Shown: one piece after another, positions 15,001-25,915 of the stretch
Numbering within the stretch: position 1 is the stretch's first letter
Layout: each line of letters begins with the position of its first letter
DNA from: Undaria pinnatifida
Lineage: Eukaryota > Sar > Phaeophyceae > Laminariales > Alariaceae
Direction: 5' to 3'
DNA: 64,000 nucleotides
Assembly (NCBI GenBank): GCA_012845835.1
Contig: JABAKD010000026.1
Span: 5,037,699 to 5,101,698 of the forward strand
Translations under genes and position numbers: made by a program
Notes under the pieces: model-generated
The model's input: only the letters and a program-made list of their open reading frames with translations
Told to the model about the DNA's origin: nothing
Databases searched by the model: none

Positions 15001-18000
15001 TAACCCAAAAAACTGACTATTAATAAGAGAAAATATTAGAGCGCAACCCGGTTGGCAGTCATGGTCTTGGAATACAAAGAGTTCTAATGTGAAACGCCAA
15101 TGGTGTTCCAGGGATGTTTCAGCGATAGTGGGTGGTTTGTTGGTCTAATTGTCTAATTGTTAGGGGTGTGAAGTCGGCAGGATTTCACGACTGATAACTA
15201 ATCGGTAGGTGCCGTTTTGCGACTAACTGACTTTAGTCGGCAAGTCGCTGGCGAAGCCATCTATTGCCAGCTGATGGCCACCAAACTTTCCGACTAGTCA
15301 GGCGAGCAAACCGAGCCAAATTGTGAAGGATAAAATGCATACCACGCTAACGCATCCTTCCTACAAATATGGACCCTATAAGTTGGGTAGTCGGCACCTT
15401 TGAGTAACGACTAAGTACTAGATCGACTAATAAGTACCAGGTAGTTGGTGCCTGAATCGTGCCGACTCGCAGCTGTAGTAATGGTCTAAATATCTAATTG
15501 TTTAAATAAGGAGCTTCCTCAGTCGGAAACGTTTTGGCCCAAAAGAGATTCTGGACCCATATCGCAGCACCCCGGCGTTTGTGCTACCAAAGAGTTACGG
15601 TGGTAGAGCACTCGCTGGCTAAAGCACGGACGAATTTGGCTGTTGTGAAGATGATTGCAATAATGAGGAGAAACGCGATCGTCATGTGCTTATCTCTCTT
15701 ATCTCTGTACGTGCATCGCCCCGTTAGCGATTACGGAGGGGTCGAATATTTCAGATGGTAACCTTGAAGACGGCAATTCACTGCAGCCAATACAACCTCA
15801 GACAGTGGCTTCCAGCCCTTCAAGATGATTGGACGACTGGAAACGTTTCTCAAGAAAGCGAAGAACGGTTCCTCAGGACCAGTATATGAACCCTTTTGGT
15901 ACCTAAGAGGGAGGAAATGTCGAGAAAATGTTTTAATTACAGCATCGGCCACACCAAGCAGCCCTTTGTGCTGGGTAAAGAGTGTGTCCGAAACGCACCT
16001 GAAGGAGATGTACCACACGCGCATAGCATGATAATACTTGTAGGGTTGCTCGGTATTCCTGGTGGTAGGTTCATAAGGCCGCATTCCTCGTTTGTAAGGT
16101 CGCCATACTTTAAAATCAAGATAAAATTAAGTCCCAAAAGAGTTGTTAATAGAAATGCTTACTAACGCTTATCCAGAAACGGCGGCATCGTGCTGCACTT
16201 GGCTGTGTCTGAAGGTGCTACGCTCTGGTGGCGACCGGCCTCACGCCATGCGTCCTGCTTTTGTTCGTTTGCTTTGTCGCTCCGACCACTTGTGATAGGG
16301 TAAGGATTGCTCTACGCTGGACTCCCCTTCATTCTTCAACCCAGTCGAGTGCTCTAAGGTGAGGGAAGCGTTTTGCAACCATGCTGCGTTGTGTCGTCGC
16401 TGAAGTATCAATGTCATTCATGGAAAGGTTATTATTGTGGCTGTGGTCGTCAGGGGCTCATCAGGGCTCATCTTGTGTTACATCCATCCCTGGGTTTTCC
16501 ACACCCTGGACACACATCCGGGTTTCCTGGTGGATGTTGGGTATTGTACGATGCGTGTAATAGAGTTGTTTCTGTTGTAGAGCAGGGCAGCAGTAAATTT
16601 GGAATAGCATCCGCAAGAAGTGCCTCCCTTGTGGCGCAATGCACGCCACGGTATATTAATAGCATCCACCCTGGTATACAAAGGGTTTTGTTAATAGTGA
16701 CGAGAATGTGTTGCCATGGACTATCTGGTGGCGGCAACGTCTTACGATGGACGATCTATTAGTAGTGACGATAGCGCGTCATCATGGACGAGTTTCGTAC
16801 TGCGGTGCCGTAGCAATCGCTTCCCTTGCGTACCCCATGCTCTGCTGTGTTTAGCGTAAAACAAGCTTCCAGCAATTGGAAACTCGTTCGGCGCGCATCA
16901 ACCGTTTTGTCAATTTTGTTTTTTGTCTCGGTTTTGTTCGTCGCGTTCTTCTGTTTGTGCTCTATTTGGCGTTGCGCGACTTGTGAAGGTGATGGAGATC
17001 ATTCAGGTCTTGCTGTCGAGCGAGAAAGTGCAAGTGTCCACCGGAGATATCGCCATCATATGCGCCTTCCGGATGCAGGTGCACACCCTCCTTCCACGCG
17101 CGCGCAGAGCGGGCTCTGCGAAGTTGGCTCTTAGGCTATACTTATAGCGATCGGCCTGCGTTTCGTTTTTCATGTCTGTCTTCATTTGATCAACAGTAGC
17201 ACAACAACTGATATTAGCAGGTTTCACTTGTTGTGTCTGGTCATGCTGTAGTTGAAGCGCTTGTGACGTTGTTGTGTCTTCAACCCTGAACAGTTGCGGT
17301 ATTTATGAAGTCCTCTTCGCGGAAAGCTGTGCGGCATTGGCCAACCTCTCCCGTCAAACGCCCCAACCACTCTGTGCTTGGAATACAATATACGGTGCGC
17401 TTCCCCAACTGCCTCTATGTTAGGCAGGTGCACCACAGTATTCTAGGCATGCTGTATTTTCTCAAATGTAACCGCTTCCTTGCAAGCCTTTTAGGGCGTG
17501 CGAAACAACAGTCAGGAATCAAAGAAGAGGAGATTGCAGACCCAGCTGCCCGTGGGACAGCGTGCAGGGGAAAATAAGGGTTCCCGAGATTCATCTTGCA
17601 TGCTTTTTCTAAGTTTTGAGGTTAAGGGTAGAGGACCCCCCATACAACCGGTTGAGTAGTGCCGGTTGCCCACTGTTGTACGTGTGAAATCGTTTGGTGC
17701 AGATGGGAACAAGGCGTAGTGTCAGTATGCGGAGTAGCGCCGGTCGCCACTATGATGCTGGTGTTTCCGACCGGCACATACAAGCGCTATGGAGGGACCA
17801 CTACTGTTAAAAGTATGTCCGTATGGCGCTGATAGCTGAGTTTTTTTCCAGTGTGGTGTTTTTATCTCTCGAGATTGATCTGATATGTTAACTTGACTAT
17901 GCGGTTACGACGTAACGACTGTTGTTTGTTCATCTGTAATAAACCGATCTAACTACCGCGTGCACGACGTCTTCGTGTACTTCTGTTGGACTGCTGTGGC

Positions 18001-19901
18001 AGGTGTTGAAGCTGAGGGCGTTGCTGAGGGCCAACGACCTTGGGAGCATCAACGTTGGACAGGTGATTTGCAGCGGCACTACTGCTTTAGAGCGATGCTG
18101 CTGTGTGGTGATTAGTGATCTTCACTAGCTGGCGCGTTGAAGTAGTTCGATGTGTGTTTATTTATAAGGACTACCTGATAAGTCAGATGGCTGGCTTTAC
18201 TCTCACTCAATTAATAAGTACCCGTGAAGCCCAGCGAACTCACAGCGTTATTGATTACCGTTCACGCTATCAGCCCACGGGGTAGTTGTGGTGCTTATAC
18301 TCTGCCCTTTCCCGCTGTAGGCATTATTATGTCGATTCATCGCCGACTCCCTGCTGTTTTCTGCCGGAAGATTTGCTTGGGAATGTTGCACCAAGAAAAT
18401 AAAGTGTTGAATCATAGACAGAGATAAGAAGAGACAAGGAGAAGACGGCAGCGTCTGCGCGCCGTGTTTGGCTTCTCGCTGTCAGCTGATGTATGCCTTT
18501 GGCAATTTGGGGGTTTCAACGTCTACGGCGAAGCAATTACAACGAGGAGATCGGAGCGATGGCATAGATTGGTAGAATTCACGTGGTTCAACGCGTATAT
18601 ATCCGTCGGACGCAACAATTGCTTTTTCCTTGTCAATTCGGACACAGCTTGTTTTTTCGCATGAGGTAGTGAGACAGGGATTGGGCCACTTGTCCACGGC
18701 GAAACTGACAGCTTCGTTGGTGTTGAATGCCTGTAGTTTTAATATGTTGTCAGCTTCCTTGGTGCTAACTATAAACTGTGTGCTGTTTTTTATATCTGTG
18801 GTCATTTTCCTTGGTGCTAACTACTAAAATCTTAGTCTAATGGTTTCATATTTTTTATCTGCTTCCTTGTGTTAACTAATACCTGTTGTTCTTTATCTGT
18901 TCGGCACGAGAAGGTGGAAGACTTCCAAGGCGGTGAGAAGAAGATTATCGTCATCAGCACTACTCTCTCCAAGAGGCATCGGGCGGAAAAGGAAGCCAAG
19001 ATCGGCTTTCTAGGCGACCCAAAGAAGTTTAATGTCGCCCTCACTCGAGCTCAGGCGCTGGCAGTAGTAGTTGGCAACCCTAACCTCTTGGTGGGTGAGG
19101 ACTACTGGAAGGACTTGCTGGTGTTCTGCAGGGATAACGACGCCATAAGGGGTTGCCCCTGTCCCGCTCTTCAGGTGCGCACACGAGGCCAAAGCCTCGT
19201 GCTATTTCGTTTCCCTGAATCCCAAAAATATTTTGTCAACTCTTGATTTTCCCGTGTTTAATTTTGTAACATCGGTCACTGCTAACTCGCAAGATGGTGT
19301 ATAGGGACTAATCCCTATGGGCACACCTTGTTTATGCATATACCGTACCGCGCTTTAACGTATTTAAATGAAATGGAGCAAAGTTGAGAGGGCGCGCTGG
19401 CCTGTCAGACGGGTCAAGAAAGGCAGAGGGACTGGTACAAGGTTTCCATATCGGCCACAATGTGAAGCTCATCGTCCTGTAGAGGTTCCAAGGAATATAG
19501 TTAGCTTTTAGTTAGCCTGCCACCGAGGGCAAAAAATATTATTTGGTGCCATGGTATGCAAGAAAAGAGCCTCTCACAACGAGGAGGATAAAAAATTGCA
19601 GCAGCAGATCTGCCTTGGGGTGTTCCGCTTGCTGCTAAAGTCTCCCGACCTTTCGTACAATTTTGTCTCTGCACGACAACAAGTTTTGGATCGAATGACG
19701 GCTTTGGACCTACGAACAACAAATCTTCGATCAATGACGCTTTTGGGCGTACGGCAGGTGGAAAGCAGAGAGGACAAAGCCAGCCTAGTGGAAGCCGTGC
19801 TCCAGCAGAGCTTGCTTGGGGGAGGGGGCGTGGACCTCATGTACCCGGACGACGGAGGCTTTTACGACCAAGATGATTTGCAATGGAGAGTTATGCTTTG
19901 A
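74..19901 (+). CDS. MOV10/SDE3-like SF1 RNA helicase, 17 exons, 5' partial
   Basis: ATP-dependent RNA helicase of the UPF1-like superfamily 1; animal MOV10/Armitage and plant SDE3 act in small-RNA silencing and RNP remodelling. Exons seen: 74-301, 858-1107, 3873-4079, 5277-5393, 6338-6433, 7254-7355, 10229-10372, 11305-11409, 11862-11978, 12928-12987, 13988-14079, 14638-14818, 16299-16358, 16989-17078, 18003-18062, 18914-19174, 19758-19901. Joined they give 770 residues in one frame, stop TGA at 19899. Exons 1-4 hold the pre-helicase region ([14 protein letters not shown]). Motifs in order: I GPPGTGKT (exon 6), Ia [10 protein letters not shown] (exon 7, usually APSNSAAD), II FIDECSQ (exon 9, usually DEAGQ), III GDPRQ, then LLNNYRAH (exon 12), SPSFFNPVE (exon 13), [10 protein letters not shown] and NVALTRAQ (exon 16). 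Intron phases are 0 except after exons 1 and 11 (phase 2). Three exons are exactly 60 bp. The N-terminus is outside the window. Family assignment is strong; orthology to MOV10 rather than another member is inferred. Confidence 0.9.
1505..2877. mobile_element. Foldback element with about 235-bp inverted arms in helicase intron 2
   Basis: The left arm (about 1505-1742) and right arm (about 2643-2877) are imperfect reverse complements over about 235 bp, around a roughly 900-bp centre. Shared landmarks are the ATGGATTTTGCC region of the left arm near 1722 against GGCAAAATCCATCAGG at 2652, and CCCCTCTTTGCATGACG at 1509 against CGTGCAAAGAGGGGTAGC at 2857. Open frames in the arms are alternative readings of the same repeat. 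The centre contains a 25-bp tandem pair near 2000-2055. No transposase is visible, so it looks like a non-autonomous foldback or composite TIR element. Confidence 0.75.
3694..3938 (+). repeat. Three tandem copies (89-bp period) of the acceptor side of helicase exon 3
   Basis: GGCCTTA plus about 65 following bases recur at 3694, 3783 and 3872, spaced exactly 89 bp. The third copy is the real start of exon 3 (acceptor TTTTTTACAG, exon from 3873). In the exon frame copy 1 reads [20 protein letters not shown], copy 2 [20 protein letters not shown] then stop, copy 3 [20 protein letters not shown]. Copy 2 keeps a CACAG acceptor; copy 1 has lost it. The similarity is clearer at protein level, so the copies are old. 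Confidence 0.85.
4375..4560 (+). repeat. Dispersed repeat F, copy 1
   Basis: About 185 bp similar to 27535-27720. Shared pieces include CTGTCGTTATG, GATCATGCAGATCATGT and CCAGGGATCT with CTGCC downstream. It lies in intron 3 of the helicase gene. No coding content was recognised. Confidence 0.6.
6434..7253 (+). other. GC-AG intron of the helicase gene
   Basis: The exon before the Walker A exon ends at CAG (6431-6433) followed by GCAAGC, the classic context of a GC donor. The acceptor is CGCAG at 7249-7253. Joining 6433 to 7254 gives VTGAHGQ then [14 protein letters not shown] in frame with no missing residues relative to the family. No GT donor nearby gives an equally good join. Confidence 0.75.
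7006..7125 (+). repeat. GTT/GGT/GAT trinucleotide-rich tract
   Basis: Impure microsatellite of TTG, GTG and GAT units in the intron just upstream of the Walker A exon. Histidine-, asparagine- or valine-rich open frames here come only from the repeat. Confidence 0.85.
10985..11300 (+). repeat. Pyrimidine-rich degenerate minisatellite before helicase exon 8
   Basis: About 315 bp made of degenerate CT-rich units (variants of CCTCGTCGTACCTCCCTC and TTTCCCCTCG) running straight into the acceptor at 11303-11304. It would act as an extended polypyrimidine tract. Long open frames in it are repeat-driven. Confidence 0.65.
11447..11612 (+). mobile_element. MITE-like family B, copy 1
   Basis: Starts CACCTATTAAGAA and ends TTCTTAATAGGTGTCCTGTG, so its ends are inverted repeats. 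The inner sequence shares ATCCTCTCCCAAATAAGAAA with the other copies. Relatives lie at 12590-12750, 24350-24690, 29036-29165 and 44996-45180. No coding capacity. It sits in intron 8 of the helicase gene. Confidence 0.7.
12299..12452 (+). mobile_element. MITE-like family A, copy 1
   Basis: About 154-bp element running from TTGAGTAGTGCCGGTTG to CCGGCACTATAAAGG then GGCCACTACTG. Contains GGCAGTATGCGGAGTAGTACC. Other copies: 17646-17812 (same strand), 34240-34420 and 41390-41545 (opposite strand). Non-coding. Confidence 0.7.
12590..12750 (+). mobile_element. MITE-like family B, copy 2
   Basis: Begins with GGACACCTACAGAGAAAC, contains GGGTGGGTTTCTTAATT and AGAGGATGCGTTTTAC, the inverted counterpart of the inner sequence of copy 1, and ends with CCTGTTTCTTATTACTC. 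It lies in intron 9 of the helicase gene. Confidence 0.6.
12777..12878 (+). repeat. 51-bp perfect tandem pair upstream of helicase exon 10
   Basis: GATGTGCTGTTGATAGCTCA and the bases after it repeat at 12777 and 12828 with one or two differences. The pair ends 49 bp before exon 10 (12928). High identity points to a recent duplication. Confidence 0.85.
15150..15475 (+). repeat. Dispersed repeat C, copy 1
   Basis: Roughly 300 bp similar to 51480-51775. Shared landmarks are GCAGGATTT, GGTGCCGT, CAAGTCGC, CAACTGATGGCCA-type blocks, TAGTCGGCACCT and GCCGACTC-ACAGCT near the end. No protein recognised. It lies in helicase intron 12. Confidence 0.55.
15940..16027 (+). repeat. Dispersed repeat E, copy 1
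   Basis: About 90 bp similar to 25329-25423, from ACAGCATCGGCCAC through AGCAGCCC, GCTGGGTAAAG and GTCCGA to CACACGCGC. Open frames across it look accidental. It lies in helicase intron 12. Confidence 0.6.
17646..17812 (+). mobile_element. MITE-like family A, copy 2
   Basis: Runs from CCGGTTGAGTAGTGCCGG through TCAGTATGCGGAGTAGCGCC to GGACCACTACTG, matching the 12299-12452 copy in the same order. It lies in helicase intron 14. Confidence 0.7.
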
Positions 19902-20007
19902 TTTTCGTCAGTTAGCGGTTGTAGTGGTAGTAGTGCTCGTGGAGTGTTAGGTGCTGTTTGATTTTTTTGTTTAGGCGAACTGGTCCATTTCGGGCGTTTT
20001 TTAGGCC

Positions 20008-20100
20008 CTTAACCCCTTCTAGAACTGCACCCACGTTTTTTTGGACAAATTATTTGGAACTAGTGTGGGATATTTTTTTCAAGTGGTAAAAGGGTTAAGA
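20008..20100. mobile_element. Short MITE with CTTAACCC terminal repeats
   Basis: About 92 bp starting CTTAACCCCTTC and ending GGTAAAAGGGTTAAG, so the ends are inverted repeats. The inner sequence GCACCCACGTTTTTTTGG and AGTGTGGGATA recurs at 47298-47375 in the ubiquitin-like gene. It lies just downstream of the helicase stop codon, so it may be in the 3' UTR or 3' flank. Confidence 0.6.
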
Positions 20101-20643
20101 GTAGGTTCGACTTTTACGTAAGGACTGGGGTTACGTAGACCCACTTTGTTGCTGATCGTGGGCAGACAGTCTCCCGGTGGTCCATGGTGCATCTGTTTTG
20201 TGGCGGGTTTGCCTGCGATCGTCACATATATTATTGATGTATTTTGTCTATGTGTTGAATTCAAATTTCGATGGCGGAAGCTCGTTGGCTCAGCGACCAC
20301 TGCTAACTTCATATGGTAAGCGCAGTGTATGGGATACCTCAATCAAGATTGACGGTCGATTTTTGTTTTACTTGAACCGCGTTTCTACAGTAACAGACGG
20401 CCAACAGCGGCTGAGCAGGTACTTGTTGATGGCTGCAGTGGTTTTGTAGATACGCTTGGACCTGATATTTTTCACCAACACCAACCAAAGCTTCAACTAC
20501 GTTTTTTTTTTCGAGCTTCGCTGCTCCCTCAGCGCCTTCTGCCTACTCGACTGCCGTACCATAGAGCTTATGCTACCCGATTGCTGGGTGGGTCGATAGA
20601 AGCCCCGGCGTCCTCGTCATGGCGCGGGTTCGCATTTTGGCAG

Positions 20644-20673
20644 CAGTAGTAGTAGTAGTAGTAGTAGTAGTAG
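20644..20673 (+). repeat. (AGT)10 microsatellite
   Basis: Ten uninterrupted AGT units. Confidence 0.95.
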
Positions 20674-20684
20674 GTACATCCCTT

Positions 20685-20870
20685 TCGGGATATGGTTGGC
20701 TTGAACTTCCGAGGGTGTCGCAAGTTGAAAAGGGGGAACACAGGCGTTTCTATTAGTTAGTACCACTTAGTAAAACTAAAAACCTCTAGAAAAAGTAGTT
20801 AGCCACCGCGAAAGGAACCGGGCAAGTAACACTGACCAGCCCAAACGAGTTTATACCTTAGTCTATATGG
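20685..20870 (+). repeat. Dispersed repeat G, copy 1
   Basis: Shares, in order, TTTCGGGAT, GTTGGCTTGAA, CCGAGGGTGTCGC, AGCCACC, AAGTAACAC and GACCAGCCCA with the copy at 21487-21640. Non-coding. Confidence 0.65.
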
Positions 20871-21486
20871 GGGAAATTGAGTTGGATCACGTTTTGCTTC
20901 GCGTGCTAGACTGAAGTAACGTGGTTTTAGTGTGGATCTCTCTATCGTAGCGCTTATGCGCGGGGGTAAGGAGTTGGATCTCGCCCTATTTCGTGTGCGT
21001 GACTGGGGTAGCGCTTTTTAGTGCGGCGGGAGGGGTGGGATCATGTCCTGCTTCGCGAGCTTGACTGAGATAGGGCGGTTTTATGGTGAAACTCGGCATC
21101 AGAAAGCCCGTTTGCTGTAATGTGTTTATCTTTGGTTGACTATGGACCACGTTCGGGGGCGCTCCACTTGTTGACACGCCTGCGCGGGGAATGTTAACGC
21201 ATCGGGCTTTCTCCCTAGATATCTAACTGCTGGCAGTAGTAGTGGCATGACATCGCACAACTTTCAATATTACCGTTGTTAATAGGCGAGTAGAGGCTGT
21301 CGGTAATGGAGCTACTGGTTCGTGTATGTGCGTGCGCCGTTTTTATATTTTTATTTCGTGTTGACAAGCTAGGCACGGCCACGAGCTGGTGATGACATCA
21401 CGCTTAGGCTAGAGGTCTCGAGTTAAACGAATTTGACCTTGTATAATCACCAAGACTGCGACGGTATTATAGTATTATATAGAAGC

Positions 21487-21640
21487 TTCCCCTCCGGGAT
21501 GAAGTTGGCTTGAAATCCCGAGGGTGTCGCGGGTACAGAAAAAAAGGGAGGCGAGACAATTGAAAACCAAGAAAAAAAAACAGCCACCCGGCATGTAACA
21601 CCGACCAGCCCAGACGAGTGTATAGCTTAAGCTATGCAGT
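21487..21640 (+). repeat. Dispersed repeat G, copy 2
   Basis: Second, shorter copy 0.8 kb downstream: CCTCCGGGATGAAGTTGGC, CCGAGGGTGTCGC, CAGCCACC and CGACCAGCCCAGACGAG. It differs from copy 1 by indels. Confidence 0.65.
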
Positions 21641-22629
21641 GTTATACCCCCACTTTCACCACCGAGTTCTGGCGACTAGACCACACCGCTGTGCACGTCG
21701 CTCGATAGCACAATGGTGGCGGGGCATTTCGTGACACTAAATAGCCCGAAAGCAATAGCTTAGACTAATAGCTTAATAGTTCCAAAGCAATAGCTTGAAT
21801 CGGGTAGCCACGTAGCCACTCGCGTAAAGGGCTGTCAACCGTCGAATCTGGAGGTCCTAGAAAGTGTCCCTCTATCAGGAGTATAAGAGTGGGAACGGTC
21901 TTCCGTCTTAAAAGGAATGTGTGGTGAAATGTCAAATGACTGAGGCGAGCAACAAATCAATGAGTACCCCCCCCCCCTACCGCACAGTATGGCCGCCGTC
22001 TACTATCATACTGTAATTGGGACTGTTAACTGGATTGATGAGCGGGCATCACCGTAGAGTTTTGCCCTCAGCACAGCGTCCGTAATACGCAAGCAGCTAT
22101 TGATAGTGTCGTGCAGAGGGTCCGAGTTGCAGCCCTGGAAATGCGACATGAAATTATGGAGTGTCATCTCGGAATGGTACCCCCGTACGTTTTTTTTTCT
22201 TGGACAAGGGAGCCGTAGAATAAGAGCTTGAGTGAAAGTTGTCTCGGAATATACCAAGATGCTCCTGGTATGAAGTGGTCGTTACACTAAAGTGCGGTAC
22301 AGTATACCTGGCACAACGTTTACCATACGACGGTGAGAAATCAAGCGAATTGTGTCGGTATGATTCGATGATGCATCTAGGGTGCTCTACGTGCCAAACT
22401 GTTTTCGCAAACGCGTGGGGACCATTCCCAACTTGGTTGGTGACGTGCATGTTCATGGTGCATGCCGAGGAGCGGCGTAGGATGTGTTCCCCTGGGCTTG
22501 ACACGCTCATTCCACAGTTTACTGGGGTCCTCTTCTGACGGGTCGTCCAAAGGCATCATTTTCTCGATTGGACGTAAGACGGTACACCAGGTGTGTTTCG
22601 CGCCGGCCGACGGTATAAGTGGAAATTCG

Positions 22630-22800
22630 TCTAACAAAGAGCTCCTTGTATCGGCAGCCCAAAGCTCAACGGAAAGTGCAGACGCATTACATTCGCGATT
22701 GAACAGAAAATGGTATGGGGGGGGCGTTTCGTGCAAGCAGACGGTATGATGAGTTGATAACCTCCTTGCATCGGCAGCCCAAGGCTCAACAGAACGTCTC
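22630..22800 (+). repeat. Direct repeat pair, about 125 bp apart
   Basis: CTCCTTG(T/C)ATCGGCAGCCCAA followed by GCTCAAC and a GAA occurs near 22641 and 22766. A 208-codon minus-strand frame across it shows the same duplicated peptide, so that frame is probably repeat sequence and not a gene. Confidence 0.6.
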
Positions 22801-23040
22801 AACTGATCATGTTTGTGATTCGACATAAAAAGGTGCACGTTAGGTAATTTGTTATGGTTTTGCCATAGGAGCCCGGCAAAGGCGTAGGATCTACCACCTA
22901 GGTTGTGGATATGGGATAAAAATGGCTTCGCATGAGTTTGAAGGGGTGTGCGTATGGGAAAAAGGGGGTGATGAAATTGCCTCTGCTCGCGCATAGCACG
23001 CACTTCGTTTCGTGGGTGGAATAATGCAAAGAGCTTCTCT

Positions 23041-23308
23041 ACACGGGTGGACGGGATCCCCCCGTTCCGTCGACATAGTAGAAGCTGGGCGAGAGGACGA
23101 CCTTCTGAGCACCTTTTGAAACGTCAAATTTCACAAGACGTGCGAATTTTCCTGCGTTCTTTCAAAGCCAGCCGTTTGCAGTTTGCCGATGTTCTGTGGA
23201 TTTTGCGTCGTGGCTGACTTCACCAAAGGTGCTCAGAAGGTGTGCCTTATGCCCACGTTGTATGAATACACTAGCCCGACGGAACGGTGGGGTCCCGTCC
23301 ACTCGTGT
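23041..23308. mobile_element. Imperfect 268-bp hairpin element
   Basis: The outer arm 23041-23073 (CACGGGTGGACGGGATCC onward) pairs with 23277-23307 (…GGTCCCGTCCACTCGTG). The inner arm CCTTCTGAGCACCTTTTG near 23101 pairs with CAAAGGTGCTCAGAAGG near 23224. The layout is that of a MITE or foldback element. No coding content. Confidence 0.7.
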
Positions 23309-24349
23309 GTAAAGGACACAAACAAGTGAGTGAAAATCGTGGAGCCTGCCTGGTACAGAGATCTGCAAGGAGTTATATGTGCCTGTATTACGGCTTCTCA
23401 TTATACATGGCGTCGTCCACAGGACACTCATTACATTGTGGTGCCAGCTAACGACATGAATGGATATCCATCCGCAGAAAGCTTCGTGCATCTTTATGGT
23501 ACACCTACCGGTACTCTTATTTACTCGGGTTGATTGTCACGGCTGGACGGTGGTTTACTAGCCACTGAGCGCTGCCGATGAAAGGTGCACCAGGTGGCGG
23601 GTTTCCACGACACCGTCGAATGGATGTCGATCGAGACAGATCGATGATAGAAGAAAAGCAATTCGAAGTATGAATAGTAGTGCTGAATGCATATTATAAC
23701 ATCTTACTACCTAGGGATGAAGTATGGTATTAATAGCTATCAGTAGCTATCACTATTATTATTGATATTTTTTGTTGATGTTCACCCTCTGCGCAAAATA
23801 CGTAGGAGCCATATCGTATACATTCAAAGGATGATACATCTGCAAATACGAGCGGCCCGTGTATCACACAGCTTGCAAAGCGTATTATTATCGAGGCACG
23901 AGAAAATGAGGGTTTTGTATGAACGCAAGAAGTTTGGGGTTATTGCACGTTGACCATATAGACTATACATACGAGCGGCCAGTGTATCACACAGCTTGCA
24001 AAGATGAGCTTAGTATCGAACTCACAGCTGACGTGCATAAAATGATTTCGAAGCATACCTGGCACCAGGTAGTACTATGCAGTCGATGTAGCTCAACACT
24101 TCTTCGAGTTCGCCGCCAATGAATGTTCGAGAGAACGCCGATGTTCCGTTTCGTCCGCCCGGCGTTCGTCTGTGTCGCCCTCTTACTTCATATCCGCCCG
24201 TCGCAAGGGAAATATCAATCTGCGCGCTGCTTGAAGGACGAAAGCTTAGCTTCGCCGTAACACTAAGAGTAGCCTGGCCTGCACGCTAAACCTTATGCCA
24301 CCGAGGAATAGAATCAGAAGTGTCTTGCACCTGGTAATCTTATCATACC

Positions 24350-24690
24350 TGGTACAGCACAGGACACCTACCAAGAAACATAGATCTGGGTTAAAGGCTG
24401 GATTTCCTAATTTTTCCTTTTGCCCAGCCCTTTTTCTTGTTGGGTTCTTGTTTTCAGCGGGGCCCGAATAGATCGGATCACCGCTTTATTTTTTCAATTG
24501 GCTCAGCAGGGCGACCCAAAGGCGTCGGACCTCCGCCCCAGGGCGGTGAAAGAGGCTTTCTTATGTTGCAGCAGAGGCCCAGCCTTGAGTCTCTCTTGGA
24601 AATTTTCAGTTTGGCCTTATTATTAATATAGTCTAGACTAAAAGTGTACCAGGTAGTCTATAGTCTATAGGTGTCCTGAACTGTGTACTG
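24350..24690 (+). mobile_element. MITE-like family B, long copy
   Basis: Begins GCACAGGACACCTACCAAG and ends CTATAGGTGTCCTGAACTG, so the ends are inverted. The middle is longer than in other copies and carries an extra segment with short open frames. It may be a master-like or internally expanded copy, or one invaded by another sequence. Confidence 0.5.
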
Positions 24691-24902
24691 TGCTTCGGCT
24701 GCTGATTCAGGCGCATAACACTCTATTATTGACTATAATAGTCTAGCGCATTGCATGCGCCCCGCGCTCTCTTGCTTAGTTAGGGTGGCGTCACCAAGGA
24801 TGTCAAGTCCTCCTGGGGACACCAGCCTGAACGTTCCGTGTGACGGAGCGTTTCCGTTGGCGGGCATGTTACTGTAGATAGATACCTACTCGCTCGGGTG
24901 GT

Positions 24903-25140
24903 TTTTCAAGCCTTTTGGGACTTCAGAGAGGAAGAATGACCAATGAAAGTGACGTTTACAGCATTCGCCATTCGAAGCAACGCGGGCTGCTTGGATACTA
25001 CTGGTGATACATTTCGCGTCTGAACTGCATGTAGTATTAACTTACATACAACAAGATGCACAACATGGTCGACCCCATTCGTGCTGCTGCTGCGCACTGA
25101 CGGAGACGGTGTATAGCACCGCATCTGCCATATGTCTTTG
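24903..25140 (+). repeat. Dispersed repeat H, copy 1
   Basis: Similar to 55262-55470. Shared pieces are TTTGGGACTTCAGAG, AACGCG-GCT, GGTGATAC, and CGCACTGACGGAGACGGTG against CGCTCACGGAGACGGTG, then ATAGCACCGC-like bases. Confidence 0.6.
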
Positions 25141-25328
25141 GTCGCTATACTTGTAGACTAGACTATAGACTATACGTCAGTTCCAAAATTAAAGGTGAGC
25201 ATCTCATGGGTACTTTCGGTGATAGATACTCAAACACGCTGAATAGTACGTAGACTGACTGCGTACTTGGAATGCGAGGAAAATCATGCGATCTTCAGAA
25301 GGAAAACCCGCCTAAAAAACTGACAGGT

Positions 25329-25423
25329 TACAGCATCGACCACTAGAGGCAGCCCGGGTTGCTGGGTTAAGGGTGCGTCCGATTTCCGAAGCGCGATGTA
25401 AGGAGCTATGCAACACGCGCGCG
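25329..25423 (+). repeat. Dispersed repeat E, copy 2
   Basis: Counterpart of 15940-16027: ACAGCATCGACCAC, GGCAGCCC, GCTGGGTTAAGGG, GCGTCCGA and AACACGCGCG. Confidence 0.6.
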
Positions 25424-25915
25424 GCAAGGTGGTGCTCGTGCTGCTGCCTGATCTCACTATGTTGATGGACGCTTGAGGAGATCGTACTCGCCGTTTTTTT
25501 GTAGCTATCACATGAGTCCCGAAAGGACGGGCTTCGATCGTGCCGACGGGATACTAAGCTCGGAACCAGATCACCTGACTGTTTCGAAACCTCCTCGGCA
25601 CATGACACATGGTGCCAGCACATGATGCATGGCGCCTCGAAGCTGTGCCCCTCGGCGCGCCAAAGTCAAACCGCCAAAAAGATGCAACTTACTTGATTTC
25701 ACAGAAAAATGAATTTTGAATTTTGACCAGGGGTTTTCCACGCATTATTGCGAGCTTTTCGGGGGGGGATGAAACCGCCGTTTTTGTGTGTGTTTTTTTC
25801 GGATCGACCGCGACTTCGCACGGACCGCGTGCTCGACTGCACCCACGCGCTGCGGGGCCTCGACAAGGTATCAACGGTGCACGGAGGTCAGGAGTAACCT
25901 GGACAAGGTAGCACG

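Larger units (their letters stand above)
19902..25915. other. Intergenic region between helicase and CFAP91 genes
   Basis: Six kilobases with no gene I can support. It contains a short MITE (20008), an AGT microsatellite (20644-20673), two copies of repeat G (20685-20870, 21487-21640), a direct-repeat segment (22641 and 22766), a hairpin element (23041-23308), a longer family-B MITE (24350-24690) and copies of repeats H and E. Open frames up to 208 codons occur, but they run through these repeats and match no family I know. I see no clear polyadenylation signal or promoter. Confidence 0.6.

Noticed and set aside
19551-19757. Extension of the last helicase exon upstream to 19551
   Set aside because: The frame is open, but joining 19174 to 19758 at a CAG acceptor is in phase and the upstream part has no family similarity. 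Intron retention cannot be excluded.
22377-23003. 208-codon minus-strand frame
   Set aside because: It crosses a direct repeat seen at DNA level, shows no family motif and no splice-site support.
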